A stretch of 64,000 bases of DNA from Pontederia crassipes. Taxonomy: Eukaryota > Streptophyta > Magnoliopsida > Commelinales > Pontederiaceae. How positions within the stretch are numbered: the first letter of the stretch is position 1; every line of letters begins with the position of its first letter. The stretch covers positions 24,432,874 through 24,496,873 of the forward strand of contig CM060195.1 in the NCBI GenBank assembly GCA_030549335.1, read 5' to 3'. The notes beneath the pieces are model-generated. The model searched no databases. It was not told where the DNA came from and saw nothing but the letters and a program-made list of their open reading frames with translations. Positions 33,873-46,342 of this stretch are shown one piece after another. The position numbers were made by a program, and so were the translations under genes.

Positions 33873-35033
33873 CACTACAACAAACTTCATTTATAGTTAC
33901 AAGTTATTTCGTGAATATAAGCGCAAATATCATGATTATAAGTTATTAGTCACGAATAGAATTATGGCAGCAACTCGTGAATATTGATGGCGTTGCAACT
34001 GATCAATAGCACAAAGATTATTTCTATGGCTATAAATATTATAGTAACCACAAATATTTATGTATGTATAAATATTAACAAACATGGATAATGATATCAT
34101 TCGTGGCAAATACTTCGCTATTGACAACAAAAGTTTCGTGTGCGTTATTGATTGACTTTCATGATTAATTATATTTGTGGCTATTAGTATATATTGTTTT
34201 CACAAGCATATTATGGCTAATTATGTTTTTGGCTACGCGGAGACGGCTCCTTGTACTTGCATAGGATATGGTTTGTTTTGGACCTTAGCCCCTATGGTTT
34301 GACTCTGATATCATATGTAATATCCTTGTACTTTCATAAATATTGTTCTCTTTGGACCTCAGCCCGCACAGATTTACCAAAATACATCCTACCAAGTTAA
34401 GGTCATGTTCCCATATATATCCAAACCTCTCTCCCATGACTTATGCATGTGAGATTAATCAAGAAATGCCTCATGCATGAACTTTAATTAATACAAGTGT
34501 TTCGACTTATTTCACTTGTTATTGACTTAGTTTAGCTGACTAACCATTATTGAACCTCAAGTCATAAAGTCAATATCAATAATTATTATTCAAACAATTT
34601 AGGTGATTAATTAAATCATACAATTTTATTTAAGTTTAATGTAAAGCAAGAACAATTATTAATGTAATTTTATCAACAAAACATATCATTAAGTTTTTAT
34701 AAAAATCTTACATATCATTTGTCCCAATCTTTAAAAATGTAACAAATACATAATATTGCATTCAACAATTAGTTATGAATTTTTTTTGCTAATATTGATG
34801 GCAAAGAATATAGTTTATTATGAAAATAAAAATTATGACAATTACTTATATTATTTGTCCTAAAATAAATGTTCATAACAATCGCTAAACCATTATTTCC
34901 ACGATATAAATTATTTGTGGCTACAAACTTATCAATACAAAAATAATAATCCTGACTATAAGATATGATTATTACCACGAACTAACATATTGTGATTATT
35001 AATTTGTGGCTACAAACCATATCTCTTGTAGTG
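33873..35033. mobile_element. Nested 1.16-kb CACTA element
   Basis: Ends are CACTACAAC and, inverted, CACTACAAGAG. Flanks are CCA (33870-33872) and CCG (35034-35036), a 3-bp duplication with one change. Removing the insert restores alignment, base for base, with the uninterrupted gene copy at 21100-21140, which confirms the boundaries. Subterminal motifs such as TTTGTGGCTA(C/T)AAA and TTCGTG repeat on both sides. No transposase gene is present. Confidence 0.88.
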
Positions 35034-35155
35034 CCGATCTTGCAAACAATTCAGGGCAACATCCAACAGTAGACCTATACCCCACGAGGCCAAGGACCGA
35101 GTACATCATTGTCGAATGTCAGGAATGGCATCGATAATAATCTAGGATACAAACT
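35034..35155 (+). pseudogene. TNPA-type remnant, 3' tail
   Basis: This continues the interrupted last exon. It aligns with 21115-21235 of the complete CACTA element, including the ACGAGGCCAAGGACCGAG phrase and the final stop region. Confidence 0.75.
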
Positions 35156-36038
35156 TGTGTAACATTTTGATAACTATTGTGATGTTTGACGCGAGTTTGT
35201 TATGTTATTTATATTTTTGTGATGTTATTAGTTTTTTTATATGTATTACTCTTTACTTTTTATTGTTATGAATGCTTACATGTTACTTTCTATTGTGATG
35301 AGTGTGTAGAATGCATTATATAGATCCATTGTAAATTGTATGTGGAGGAAAGGAAAGAATTAGGTGAATTAGGGGCAAAACATATCATAATTATTGTCGC
35401 TGGCATTTAACACCGCTTTAGTGGCAGATTAACGACACCATAACAGCTAGGTGCGATATGAAATCAGCGCTACCGTAGCTTCTCTTTCATGTCATTGGAC
35501 ATTAGCGTTTGCTTTCATGTCACTAAACGTTAGCGCCTCTTAGCTCCAATTAGCAATGCCACATGAGCTGGGTACGTATGAAATTGGCACTACAATTGCA
35601 ACAGTTCAGTGTTGTAATTTAGCACTACTTTGGCATCAATGTAGAGCCAAAGGTGAGGACAAGGAAAAGTGAAATAGGGATAGTTTTCGCATCGGAGTAG
35701 CATCAACAATTGGCGTTATGTTTGCGTCACAATAACGTCAATGTCTTATTCGCCTCTTTAGAGTCGACATCGCGACTCTAAGTACCTTTTTGCAGCTTGA
35801 CTTGTAGTGTCATCCTAGCATCTCACTAGACCCGACCTTAGATGCTAGTAGTGTCATCATCTTTGTTGGCACAATTGCGACGCTATCTGTCATCGAATTT
35901 CGATGCCCCATTCTTGTGCCGCTTTGGAGACACTAAAGTGTGGCTAGTTCTAAAGCGTGGGTAGTTCTTTTAGCTACGGTTTACTGCCGCTTGACCGACA
36001 TCATTGAGCGTCGCTATTCGACAGATTTTTTTTTAGTG

Positions 36039-37188
36039 GAGAGAGAAGAGTTTGGATCCTCTCTATGCAAATAGTACTTTGCTATCTTTCTTTTTCGTTG
36101 ATCTCTTTTCTCTTGTACATGTCATCTTCTCTTCTCTTCCTACTTGTTCTTTTAGTTCTTCCTACTCAAGTTTTGGGTTGTAGTTGTCACATGGGAGAAG
36201 AGAAAATAAGAAAAGAGAATAGATGCAGAAGTTTGGGGATCTTTTATAGAGTGTATCTAAAGTTTGCTAGGGTTTTCTATTAATGATTTAAATGTTCTTA
36301 CTTGAAAATTTGAATTGTTATAACTCCGATCACATAGCGAGATGATGCTGTCCAAGAAGCCCCTGAGCTATTCATGTGTTCACCCACCACCTTCCATCTC
36401 CTCTATGAGTTAACCTCGGGGAATTTCAAAGAACGATGGAAGAGAAAAATTGGTGACAAAGTGAGGAGAGGTGAGAGAGAACAAACAAGGTAGAGAAAGA
36501 AGATATAGAGAAAGGCAAGAAGAAAGTTGAATTTGAATTATTTAAAAGAGAGGAGACAGAGCAAGAGATAAATATTGGAAGTGGGAATAGAGATAAAAAA
36601 AAAATTGAGAACAATAGAAGAGAAAAGACAAGGGATTGTCAAAGTTAGAGAGAAGTTTATGGGAAAGTCGCAGAGGGAGAAGTAATAATTTTCTCCATTT
36701 TGCTGGAAACATTGAACGATTGATATCGTTATTGGATAAAATTGAGGAGAGTAAAACATAAGAATATCGTATATTGAAAAAAAAGTAAAGATACTCTTAT
36801 TGGGCGTACTATTTAGTTTGAAGAGAATAAATTTTTAAAATATAATATTTTATATTTAAAATATTTTATGATGCATAAGTGATGTTCAAATAATAAAAAA
36901 TATTTATATAATAATATATGAGTGAATTTTTTAAAAAATAAAATACGGTTGAAAATTTTAAAAAATAAAAAACAACTATTCTTTTTCAAGTTTTAAAATC
37001 GATTGTTTCACATTTTTTAAGATGATTTTCGTAGTTTTCGAAATTTGACCGAGATAGTCCTATTCTGCATCATGTTTGACTATATTCTCATAATATCGAG
37101 ATATACTACACTTTATCCGGCAACCAAATAGATTTTAAAGTTTTGGAATATTATCCTTCAAAAAGTAATGGGGAATCATGCATTTCAG
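36039..37188. other. No gene recognised
   Basis: Flank beyond the CACTA end. 36426-36760 is purine-rich and gives only low-complexity ORFs on the minus strand. 36800-37010 is very AT-rich. Confidence 0.5.
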
Positions 37189-38375
37189 CACTAGAAATTG
37201 TACTCAAACGATCAAACTTGTTCTTATACTTTTCCATGCTCAATAACCATCCATCATGAGCATGCTCCATGTTATTCATCTCGTCCATTTACATCTTTGA
37301 CCCCCAAACACCTGGAAGGCCCGGATGATATAAATGATACATTACCACCAACCACTCCCATTAAATATAATTTGGCCTACCTTATCTGTGAATTAATGTT
37401 ATGCATAAGCACAAGAAAACACACATTTCATCCTCTTATGTTCACTCTCCAGTACTTGAATATGCAAGACATATCAAGTCATCAACATAGTAACGCTATA
37501 TCAAGCGTCACATGATAATTATAATTTTAAGCTTAATTAGCATGTAGTTGCAATAAGCATTAGCATATTATCATAATCATTACTTTAGAATGAGCATAAC
37601 AGTTTGACAAAAACTATAAATAATATGAAATTTTAGAAAGACGAATGAACACAGCGGTAGATGAAATTGCCATCAAGAATTCAGTGATTCCTGTGCTGCA
37701 AGCTTTCAAATGATTGAATTGAATAGTCGACCTAATCATTTCAATAGATTCAAGCCACCATGGGATTTGGTTTTTTTAACAGTTGGATTGTTTTGAGTGG
37801 TTCTAATCTTTAGGAATAACGAGACAACCATTATTTAAATTATAATTCCCTTGAACTTCAAATCACACACTCGAGTCAAACACCAAATATAAAAGGGAAA
37901 AAACTAAGCAAGACAATGGCAAAGATTCTCAATCAATTCCAACATCTACAAGCATGTATATGTTTCTTACTTAAATTCCAATATATCTGCACTTTAACGT
38001 CAACAAAAGGGAGAACCTATTGAAGTCAATACATAGTTTATTAATTCACAAACTCGCGAAATTGCATCATAAAAGTCAGCCAAAAGTTTGCAACTAAACC
38101 TTTAGACTTCACTTGACATTAAGATAGACAAAATAACAACTAATCACTTGAATGTTCATAATGTCAACAAGGATTAAGGCCAGTTCATGGGAATACAAAA
38201 GATCTAGTACCATTAGAAATGTAAGCATATCCTTATGGAATATCAAATATCAATAATAATGTCATTAGAAATGTGACTTTAAAAGAGGAGATTCATTTTC
38301 TGCAATTCAGACACTGCCCATGGAAGAGCCATGTGACCCATCTACAGGCTTAACTGTTAAGCTTGCTCACTACCA

Positions 38376-38509
38376 TCACAGGGGCCAACCAACGCGCAAG
38401 CCATTGGAGCCATCAGAAGAACCACCTGCTGTGGAGTGGTTATTAGTGTTCAACGGCATTGCACCTTCGAAGAATGGAGCGAAGGAAGAGAAAGAGGGCT
38501 TTGCAGTGC
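38376..38509 (-). pseudogene. Likely frameshifted C-terminus of the IDD-like protein
   Basis: Just past the stop at 38510-38512, a different frame is open for about 50 codons and has coding-like composition (STAKPSFSSFAPFFEGAM, then NNHSTAGGSSDGSNG) to a stop at 38376-38378. The simplest reading is a one-base indel near 38520 that truncated the protein. An alternative is that the shorter form is the real one. Confidence 0.45.
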
Positions 38510-39928
38510 TCATGGTTTGCTTGTCGGGAAATAGTAGTTGGCCACAAAATGTAGCATATCGAGGCCATCAACATTGGCATTCGGTTCTGTCCTGATAGTC
38601 CCCGATGAGTACTCCTCCCATTGTCTGCTCGCTGCTGCATGAATTGGGAGATATTGCTCCTCAACAGTGGTGGAGAATAAGCTCTGCTGACTTCTAACAC
38701 CATGATCATTAGCATTACTGCTATGGTGAATCCCATGGGACGAGGATAAATTGAGGTTTGCCATTGAAAGAGTTGATTCTATATGACCATAGCAACCGTT
38801 GCCACTTGCCACCATCGGAGAGGGAGCCCCTGAAGTAAATTGAGGATTGACTGGAGTAGAATTTTCCATGACAATTGGTGCCTTTGGATCATTAATAGAG
38901 GAGCAACCTTTGAGCAGTCCTGTCAGTCCCATCGGTAGGGACCCCATCATGTCTAGATCGACGTCCAAAAATTCATTCATGTCAGTTGTGGTTTGTCCTT
39001 GCTCTTGTTCCCCCTGCTCAGGAGCTGCATCAAATAGTGGCACGTAATAATCTGCCTGCTCACCGGTGCCAAGAACAATATTGATGCCTTCATCAACATT
39101 ATTTTCGTTGTCGCTGTTGTTGGCAACATCACTGGATGCATCAGCCTCTTCGCTGTTAGACCTGCATGAAATCCCAACATCGCCAATTTAGAATATTGCA
39201 TGCATAAATAACAGTTAAGAATTGTGTATCACATTGTGTTTGATTACCCATCATCAAACAAGGCAGGACGCTTGGAGCTTTCAGCGCCCATATCCTGAAG
39301 GTGGCGCTTCTCGTGAGCCTTAAGATCACCTTTGAGAGCATACTTCTTGGTGCAATGACTACATGCAAACTCCTTGGCGCAGTGCTTGCGGCCATAGTGC
39401 TTCTTGATGCTAGATATCTCAGTGAGAGCGTATCGCGCATCATGGTGCCGGCATGTGGTCACCGGGCAGGGATAGGCATTCTTGCAACGGATCGGCGATA
39501 AACCCTTGTCAATGTTCCTCTTCAGCTTCAGCTTGACATGATGCGTGGTGGCATGAAGTATGAGATTCTGCTCGCGCTTGAACTCCTCACTGCACACTTC
39601 ACATACGAACATACAACCCCCAATTATCTCATCTGGGGTTAGCCTTATGATCGTTGCATCGGAATCTGCATGTTTGAGTGGCCCTTTAAGTAAGTATAAA
39701 TGATGATGTTATGTCATGTTATTTTTTATAGGTGTTCAGAAAATAGAACTGATGTTAAAAGAGGAATGCCGAAAGATAATGAAAAATTAAGGTATAATAA
39801 AGAGTTGCTAAAATCTTATCATCACCTGGATGACCTCGTTTTCTTTGTCGCCTTCTTTTAGAGGGATTATTGTTTCCATGATCCTTTCCGCCCCTTCCAC
39901 TAGATTTTGCACCCCTTGTTCCTACCAT
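38510..39928 (-). CDS. IDD-type C2H2 zinc-finger protein, divergent, three exons
   Basis: Exons 39928-39826, 39665-39248 and 39161-38510 join in phase through two introns with GT-AG borders (160 and 86 bp) to give about 390 residues. IDD proteins are plant nuclear transcription factors with four zinc fingers. Here a basic nuclear-localisation-like KRRRQRKR near residue 27 precedes DSDATIIRLTP (family: D-P-D-A-E-V-I-A-L-S-P). Finger 1 uses C56, C59, H72 and H76; finger 2 C101, C106, H124 and H129 (CPVTTCRHHDARYAL, IKKHYGRKH); finger 3 C136, C139, H152 and H156. The fourth, C2HC, finger is missing, and finger 3 ends in H instead of the family's C. The serine/asparagine-rich C-terminal half has acidic patches. 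It may be a fast-evolving paralogue or a captured copy. Confidence 0.8.
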
Positions 39929-42900
39929 ATCTTCTCAAGGTATTTATGTAGCTAGGGAGCTCTGCATAACTGTAAAATTTTGTATAATTGCTGTTCCTTT
40001 TTGTCATGTTTGCTAAGTTTAAATTTAGTTTCATGGAAGTAAATTATATATTGAACAAATAAAAAATTATCTTCATATTCCAAAAATATCAGGTTGGCCA
40101 GAATTAAAGAATATCCTTGACTTTAGTCGTCAACTTGTGTGAGAGGGACAACAAATTAAGATATTATCATATTGTACTTGTATTCTCTTTCAAGGACATT
40201 CATCATTCTATCAAAAATTCATGAAGTCAAAGAAAAATACATGGAAGTACCAAATGAGACTCTTAAAAGTGAGGGAATTGTTAGTGGAATCAGAGGTTGA
40301 TTTTGTTAGCATGCTAGTGCATGCATGGCAGTTTAATTTTTTGTTCTTGTTGTTCTTGCTATCTAATGTGAATTTGGCAAATGCACTTCTCATATGTCTT
40401 GAAATTTAGATATTGAACAAACACATATTTATGGGCTTTGGTTAATGTATCCCAAGTATAGTTCTACAAATGAAGAAGGCGTGCACATTTAAACATATCT
40501 TGAATGTAGAGAAAGAACATTCAAGTTTTGCAATCAAAGTAATAGTCTCATTTATAATCAAATTGATTTTGTATTTTACTGACAATACCATTTTTGTAAA
40601 TATTAATTGATTGTATGAGTGGAAATATGTATCAAATACTAGTTTTAGTTCTAAATTTAGAGCATATTAGTTTTATTTTTCACAAACAACAGTTAATACT
40701 CATTTTTAAAACACAATATATACTTAGATATTGGTAAAGTGATAATTGTGAAGTAATAGATAGGTAGAACAGAAGAACATAGAGAAGGTAAAGGAGGGAG
40801 ATATATTAATAAGGGAACATATATTGAAAAACACAATATAATTCCATTTTATTAGTGATAAAAAAATGATGGCCTAAAGATTAAGATCTAAGAGGTTCAT
40901 AGAAGATTCCTTATTATAAGTTTTCTTGAAGAAAGCATTTAGGATCAATGACACATAATAAATGAGAAAACATGAAATATAGTTCAAACTAGAACACAAT
41001 AACAAATAAGTATGAAATATCAAATGCTAGAATTATTCTTTCAACAAAATCACTCGAGTGAAATCAGAAGGAAAAAGAACAATGGATCTCAAAAAATGGG
41101 AAAGTGAAATAATCAATTTATATAAAGTCCTACACATGGTATTTCTCCTCGGTTGAGTAATTTGATCTAAAGGGGAAAGAGAAGAGAATAGCTTTTTTAG
41201 GTATAATCATAGATTCTACATGAATGTGTTCCAAATCAATTCATGCGAAATCAAACCCAAATGTTAAATTGGAACTAAAACTTACAATCGGAATGCCTTA
41301 TCTGTTTGATCTTCGACTCAGACAAGTCGTTCTTCCACTGGAGTTGTACTATGACCTCAAGAAGATTTCGGCGAGAATGCCAATGCGAACAATGCTATGT
41401 ATGTACTTCAAAAGGGTTCTCGGTATATATAAGTGAAGAAGATAAATCTTTCCAATGAAACCCTCTAATAGTTGAATTAGGAAAGAACCAAGACAACACA
41501 TAGAATTTAATTAATTCAATTTAATGCACTGACACGCCCGTTATACTGCAAATGAATTAAAAGCAACGAGGTTCATGCACTTGTTAAAGAAAATTAAAGT
41601 AATCATCATTAGGTAAGATTTTTCTATTGGGAGTCTCGCCAGTTATAGCGATACGTGCGGCCCGACACAATACAAATTAGTCGAAATAATAGTATTTTGG
41701 ATTTCTATTTTATTATTTGAAATAATAGTCAACGTTAGGTAGTAATTATTATTTTTGTTTTGAGAAAGCTTTTTTATTTGCATCATTAAATATCATTGTT
41801 TCTATGTCAATAAATGATATCTTATTTATTATACCTCAAAGTGATAAAAATTAAAGAAGGTTGATTGAACAATTTATGCATTTTAATTCCTCAAATAATA
41901 TTCCCTAATTAGTTTTGGTTTCCTTAACTTAAGCATGTGTATTGATTTATGGTCATTTCAACATTTCCTACATTTATATGATTGATTGGAAATTTGGCTA
42001 TGAATTCAATATTTCGGATCAATTATATTTTTACAAATTCAATTTTTCTACTTTTTTAGAATAGGAATCACATAATATAGTTTCAATCCTAATAATTCCC
42101 GGCCCATAACTTGTCACAAATTATTCAAAATTTATTAGATGCTCAATGAAATAAGAAAACAATCGAAATATCAAAATCGAATAGGGCTTCTATATTCAAG
42201 CCAATTGCTAACATGGTGACACATATAAATAGTAGCAAAATATTTTCTAGTGCAGTATAGAAAGGAACCAAATGAGAGGGGAGGGGGAGGAGAGGAGAGG
42301 TGATAGTGATGTTAAGGGGTGTAGTGATAACTTGCTGATTTTGAGGTCAAATTTCAGATTTTTCAATTTTTGATTTAACTCCCTAATTTACTCTCTACTG
42401 CAAGTATACAGGTCAATTGTAGTCTATCCAAATGTCGTATCCTCAGTGATTTGAAGTCAAAAACTCCCTAAAAATAATTTAGACTAGTCCTACTTAAAGT
42501 GACAAAAACAGGAAAATAAGGGAAGTGAAAATAGATTTTTAATTTTGACAAAAAAGATAACTATTTTTGGATTTTTGAAAAGTTATCTAAACTGAATTAT
42601 AAATGATAAACTAGAGGCTAAAAGGGTTTAACTATCAATGAGGAAGGTTCTCCTAGGAGTTAGGGTTCATCTAATTTAATTATGGATGGAATGGAACAAG
42701 TTATCAATTTTTAGTCAATTTTAACTCAACTTGAAATAATCTGTTCTCACAGCACAATAAAATCAGAACTAATTATCATATTTTCATATGATTGATTAGC
42801 CAAGTTGAATTAGAAGAGGTCCTTATTGAAATCAAGTTAACATTGAGCTCAAAATCAAGTTCCTTGCTGAATTTTAGAAACTTAGTGAAATCTGAAATGT

Positions 42901-42984
42901 TAACAATCAAATACACTTTAGAAATGAGGGAAATGTTTCAATTAACTGAACAAGAATGAAATCAATCTAATATTAGTGCAAATG

Positions 42985-43526
42985 CTCCTTGGTTTATCTC
43001 TAAACTACAAGAGGATTTTAAATCAGCCTCTCAGCTGCAAATTAAAATGAAACCCACATTTTCACTAATGAGTTGGATGAAATTAGCACATAATTGCATA
43101 AGCAAACTCAGCGCATTCATTGGAACTTAGCACCTACCAAATACTTCTTGGTCCATCTCTGGACAACAAGAAATCCTTAAGATTCACCTCTCAGTGATTA
43201 AACGAAATCAGGGATTCAATTGGCAAAACAGATTCCAAGGAAATCAGGAAATCAGATTTCAATTTATACTCAATATCATATTTGAAATCAGAAAAGTGTC
43301 ATTGATTCTTGATTCATTTCTGAACAAGATTAAAATCATAAACCTTTCAGTTGTTAATTAAATCAGGATTTCAGACAATGACAACAGATTCCAATAACAG
43401 TTCAGGAATGCAGATTTAGAAATCAGATTTGGAAAAACAGATTCCAGAAAATAATAAATCAGACTTGGCATTGATTCTTAATTCATTTTTTAACAAGATT
43501 ATATCAAAAGACAACTTCTCAGTTGT
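42985..43526 (-). repeat. Hairpin subrepeats in solo LTR B, four copies
   Basis: First hairpins: GTTTA/TAAAC (42992-43005); GTCCA/TGGAC with outer TTCTTG/CAAGAA (43145-43172); TTCA/TGAA (near 43312). Second hairpins: CAGCC/AGCTG (43024-43037), TCACC/AGTGA (43184-43197), AACC/AGTT with loop TTTC (near 43342), and a perfect ACAACT/AGTTGT (43511-43526). Loops read GAGA or GAAA in sense. C-A mismatches on plus are G-U pairs in sense. Confidence 0.72.
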
Positions 43527-43855
43527 AAATACAAATAGGACCTTGCAATGACAAGAAGAGATTCATATCAATACAAATTTCAGAAATTAAAATTGAAATT
43601 AGTGCAGGAAATCAGACTTGTCCCTAATCCATCCACAATTAATCTATACTACTACCCTATCCTAGGAGACATGAAATTTAGCTCCTCATGATTACAAAGA
43701 TTAACACATAACAGATTGAAAAGCTAATACAAATCATCCTGGATTGAGGAGTTGTTGACAGAAATTGCAGCAGCAGCCTTGAGCTCCAAACCCTTGCTTC
43801 CTGCCCAAAACCCTGCAATGGCCTCTCCTCCTCTTTCCTCCAGAATTTTCAGCTT

Positions 43856-43862
43856 GTATATG
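43856..43862 (-). promoter_or_regulatory. TATA-like box of LTR B
   Basis: CATATAC on the minus strand aligns with TATAAAA of the other solo LTR, in the same context 40-50 bases from the CCTCCTC run. Confidence 0.45.
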
Positions 43863-44154
43863 TGTCATGTGCACCCTTTGATCCACATCAGAATGTTCTA
43901 CTCTCTGATTTCAGCCATCTGTCCAATGGTCTTGAAGATTTCAGCTGACTGCAGCAGCTTTTGGACAGCAAAATAGTGGTCCCCCCACCTTTTCCAGCTT
44001 TTTGCAACTTTGTTTTCCCTGCTAGAAGAGATAGAACACCAAACATCAAAGTCCTTGAATGGGATTTTAACAGATAAGAATTAAGAATATGATAAATATC
44101 AGCTCAAACAGCAAATAGGATTTGGTGTTGTGCAGGAATGAAAAATAAAATCAG

Positions 44155-44695
44155 AAATGATAACTTATAAGACCCGAAATGATAACTTGCACCATATCAT
44201 GAAAGTTGTCCAATTATGGGTGGTTTAAAGCATTGAAGGCATCAAAGGAATTATGGTGACAGATGAACGAGGTCAGAAATCAAATGTGCATAAGATTTCA
44301 TAGGGATGATAACTTGGGTGCCAAAAATGATAATTTGATGCCATAAAAATGATAACTTGTGATATGTTTATTTGTGGTTATCCAAATATGATAAAATCAA
44401 AGCAGCAAGGAGTTAGGACAATAATATAATGATTGCCTAATGTTTTCATGCAGAATTGATAGCCTTGCATGTCGAAATGACAGTTTTGCCCTAAAATGAT
44501 AACTTGACACTCAAAAATGATAACCTATGAAATGGGGTGATAACTTTGCATAAGTTGAAATATGATCATCCAAATATGAATAATTCATGATGGCAGAAGA
44601 TTTAGGACAAAAAAGTCACTAGAAATCGGCTAAACTAGAAAAATGATAACTTGGCACATTGGAGTGATAACTTGTCCAAAAAATGATAACTTGGC
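44155..44695 (-). repeat. TGATAACTTG motif cluster in U3 of LTR B
   Basis: About eleven copies, some with one change (TGATAATTTG, TGATAACCTA), share one orientation upstream of the TATA-like box. Confidence 0.85.
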
Positions 44696-44885
44696 ATAGA
44701 ATTGAGATATTTATGGATTTTAGCATTTCAAAGCCTCTATGCACATGGAATTAAGTATAAAATGAGAAAGACCAACTAGTTAACATATTCCATACATTCC
44801 AAGCATATTTAGCCCAAAGTTAGGCAAAATAAGGGCTCGATATGGGTGAATGGGATAAAAACCTATTGTGATCAGCTAGTGATCA

Positions 44886-46340
44886 AGAGGAGGTTGAGTT
44901 GGTCACGAAAATAAAAGGAACTCCAAGCAATACTCACTAAATCTAGTAATTAATGACTACGCAAGAAATTTAAGCAAGTAAGAGATGCACACTTGAATAG
45001 ACAAGACATATTGACGAGATTTTACTCAACTCCTTGGTCTACATTTTCACTCTGACTTCTTATGCGCCTTGAGAACTTCGATGTTTCCTCTATCAAATAG
45101 GATGAGTAATCTTTCACATCATGCCTCCTTTTCTCTTCTCATAAGACAAGCACACTTCTTCTACAAATGAAGTTTCTCGCAATGACAAATTTTACACTCT
45201 TTTTCAATTTGCTCACAACAAAGAAAAGTAGAGAGGAGATTATGAAAGTTGTGTGTTCAAGTGTACTCCAAAATTCTTGGATGATTTTACTAGCATCAAT
45301 ATTTTTTTTGGAGGCATTGGGGTCACTTATACAAGCTTCTAATGGATTCAAGGATGTTATGTGCACAAAAAGTAACTTTGGAAAAAAAGTAATCATTATT
45401 ATAATTGGCAATCAATCATCAATTAGTCATGTTTTCTCAAATGGTCCAATTGTTGTTGGGGTTCTCATTACCAGATGCTTTGGCCATTGGAGATGTTGAT
45501 GATTCAACTTCTCTCCCTATTCTTGATTGGTCGTGCCAATTTTGAATGTACCTTTATCGAAAAACATACGGATCGATCTCCCAAATTTGATTTGCCTACC
45601 ATTGGCTAGTCAAACTTCACCTATGGTCTATTTAGCCACTACTTTCACTATCTCTATTGATCATCCTTTTTCCTTAGTTGATGGAACCTTATTCAATGAA
45701 CTTTTTTTTCTATAGATCATTGTGGAAGTTCAAACTTCCTAGCCTGATTGGTTGCCTGATGGGGCGGTTTTGACTAATTTCATAATGTTTTAATTTCCAT
45801 CTTTATTAAAATGTTCAAATGTTAATCATAATGTATATATTGTATTTTAAAATAATGCATTACATTATTTCTTATTTATAGGAATGCCGAAAAGTGGAAA
45901 AAATAATCTGAAAACAAAATAGAGCCGCTATGGTAGAATCGTCAAAGCACAAGGATCAGTGAGATTTATAGAACATAAACTTCGAATGGTAATTTCTTAA
46001 GTTTAATCACTTTAATTACAATGTTGATAATGTTTATTTTTATTATGATATAATAACATTTATAATGTTATTTATAGGAAAAAAAACAACTCAAGGTGGG
46101 GTCAGTTATCGAGATGTGCACAAGGAGATGCACACTAGTAAAAAGACTAAGGAATTTATCACTACAGAAGTAAAACATGTTATCGTATATTTCAAACATT
46201 TTTCCTATTTGTATATTGAATGATTTAATTTGAATAATAACTTTTGTGTATCTAATTTTATGATTAATATTATTTTCAAGATAGCCAAGTTTGATGCAGA
46301 GGTATGGTATGAAGTTGTCAGACTCACTAGTATCGACAAC
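44886..46340. repeat. Flank of the B insertion, duplication copy 1
   Basis: This stretch is closely repeated at 55892-56646. Copy 1 has about 700 bases (45303-46008) absent from copy 2. ORFs at 45139-45715 do not match anything I recognise. The 3' end holds a transposase-like remnant. Confidence 0.85.
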
Positions 46341-46342
46341 TG
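45881..46342 (+). pseudogene. Transposase_24-like (En/Spm TNPA) fragment
   Basis: Exon-like blocks separated by AT-rich introns read NAEKWKK...RYGRIVKAQGSVRF, then GGVSYRDVHKEMHTSKKTKEF and AKFDAEVWYEVVRLTSI. Their order and the W-Y-E-V-V motif resemble Transposase_24 proteins. It is a different lineage from the copies at 19687 and 32518. The last two blocks are repeated at 56388-56645. Confidence 0.5.

Larger units (their letters stand above)
32436..36038 (+). mobile_element. Truncated CACTA element related to the one at 15108
   Basis: From about 32436 the sequence follows 19613 onward of the complete CACTA element: the pre-exon AT stretch, TNPA-type exons, then a subterminal region with GCGTC-like motifs (35395-36020) and a degenerate end (TTTTTTTTAGTG at 36027-36038). 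The 5' half including any TNP2 gene is missing. A smaller CACTA element is nested in the last exon. Divergence from the other copy is considerable. Confidence 0.8.
37189..42252. mobile_element. Candidate CACTA-ended segment carrying the IDD-like gene
   Basis: The left end reads CACTAGAAATTG and the right end, inverted, CACTAGAAAATA. CAG precedes it (37186-37188) and follows it (42253-42255). That is the pattern of a CACTA insertion, but the inverted match is only about 9 bases, no clear subterminal repeat array is visible and there is no transposase. Similar CACTAGAAA words occur elsewhere in the window, so chance is a real alternative. Outside the gene the segment is AT-rich with no other recognised content (37189-38375 and 39929-42252). 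Confidence 0.35.
42301..44885 (-). repeat. Solo LTR B, TSD AGAGG
   Basis: On the plus strand it starts TGATAGTGATGTTAAGG and ends GATCAGCTAGTGATCA, and is flanked by AGAGG on both sides (42296-42300 and 44886-44890). It is a closer relative of the LTR at 54401-55891 than of the other LTRs. The sequence following it (AGAGGAGGTTGAGTTGG) is also found after that LTR, so both mark the same ancestral insertion. It contains four hairpin subrepeats, a TATA box near 43856 and an upstream motif cluster. Confidence 0.95.

Noticed and set aside
38320-39501. Plus-strand ORFs opposite the IDD-like gene
   Set aside because: Shadows of the minus-strand exons. The minus strand has splice sites and zinc fingers.
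45139-45715. ORFs on both strands in the flank of solo LTR B
   Set aside because: No family recognised, both strands open by chance in AT-rich DNA, and absent from the duplicate copy.
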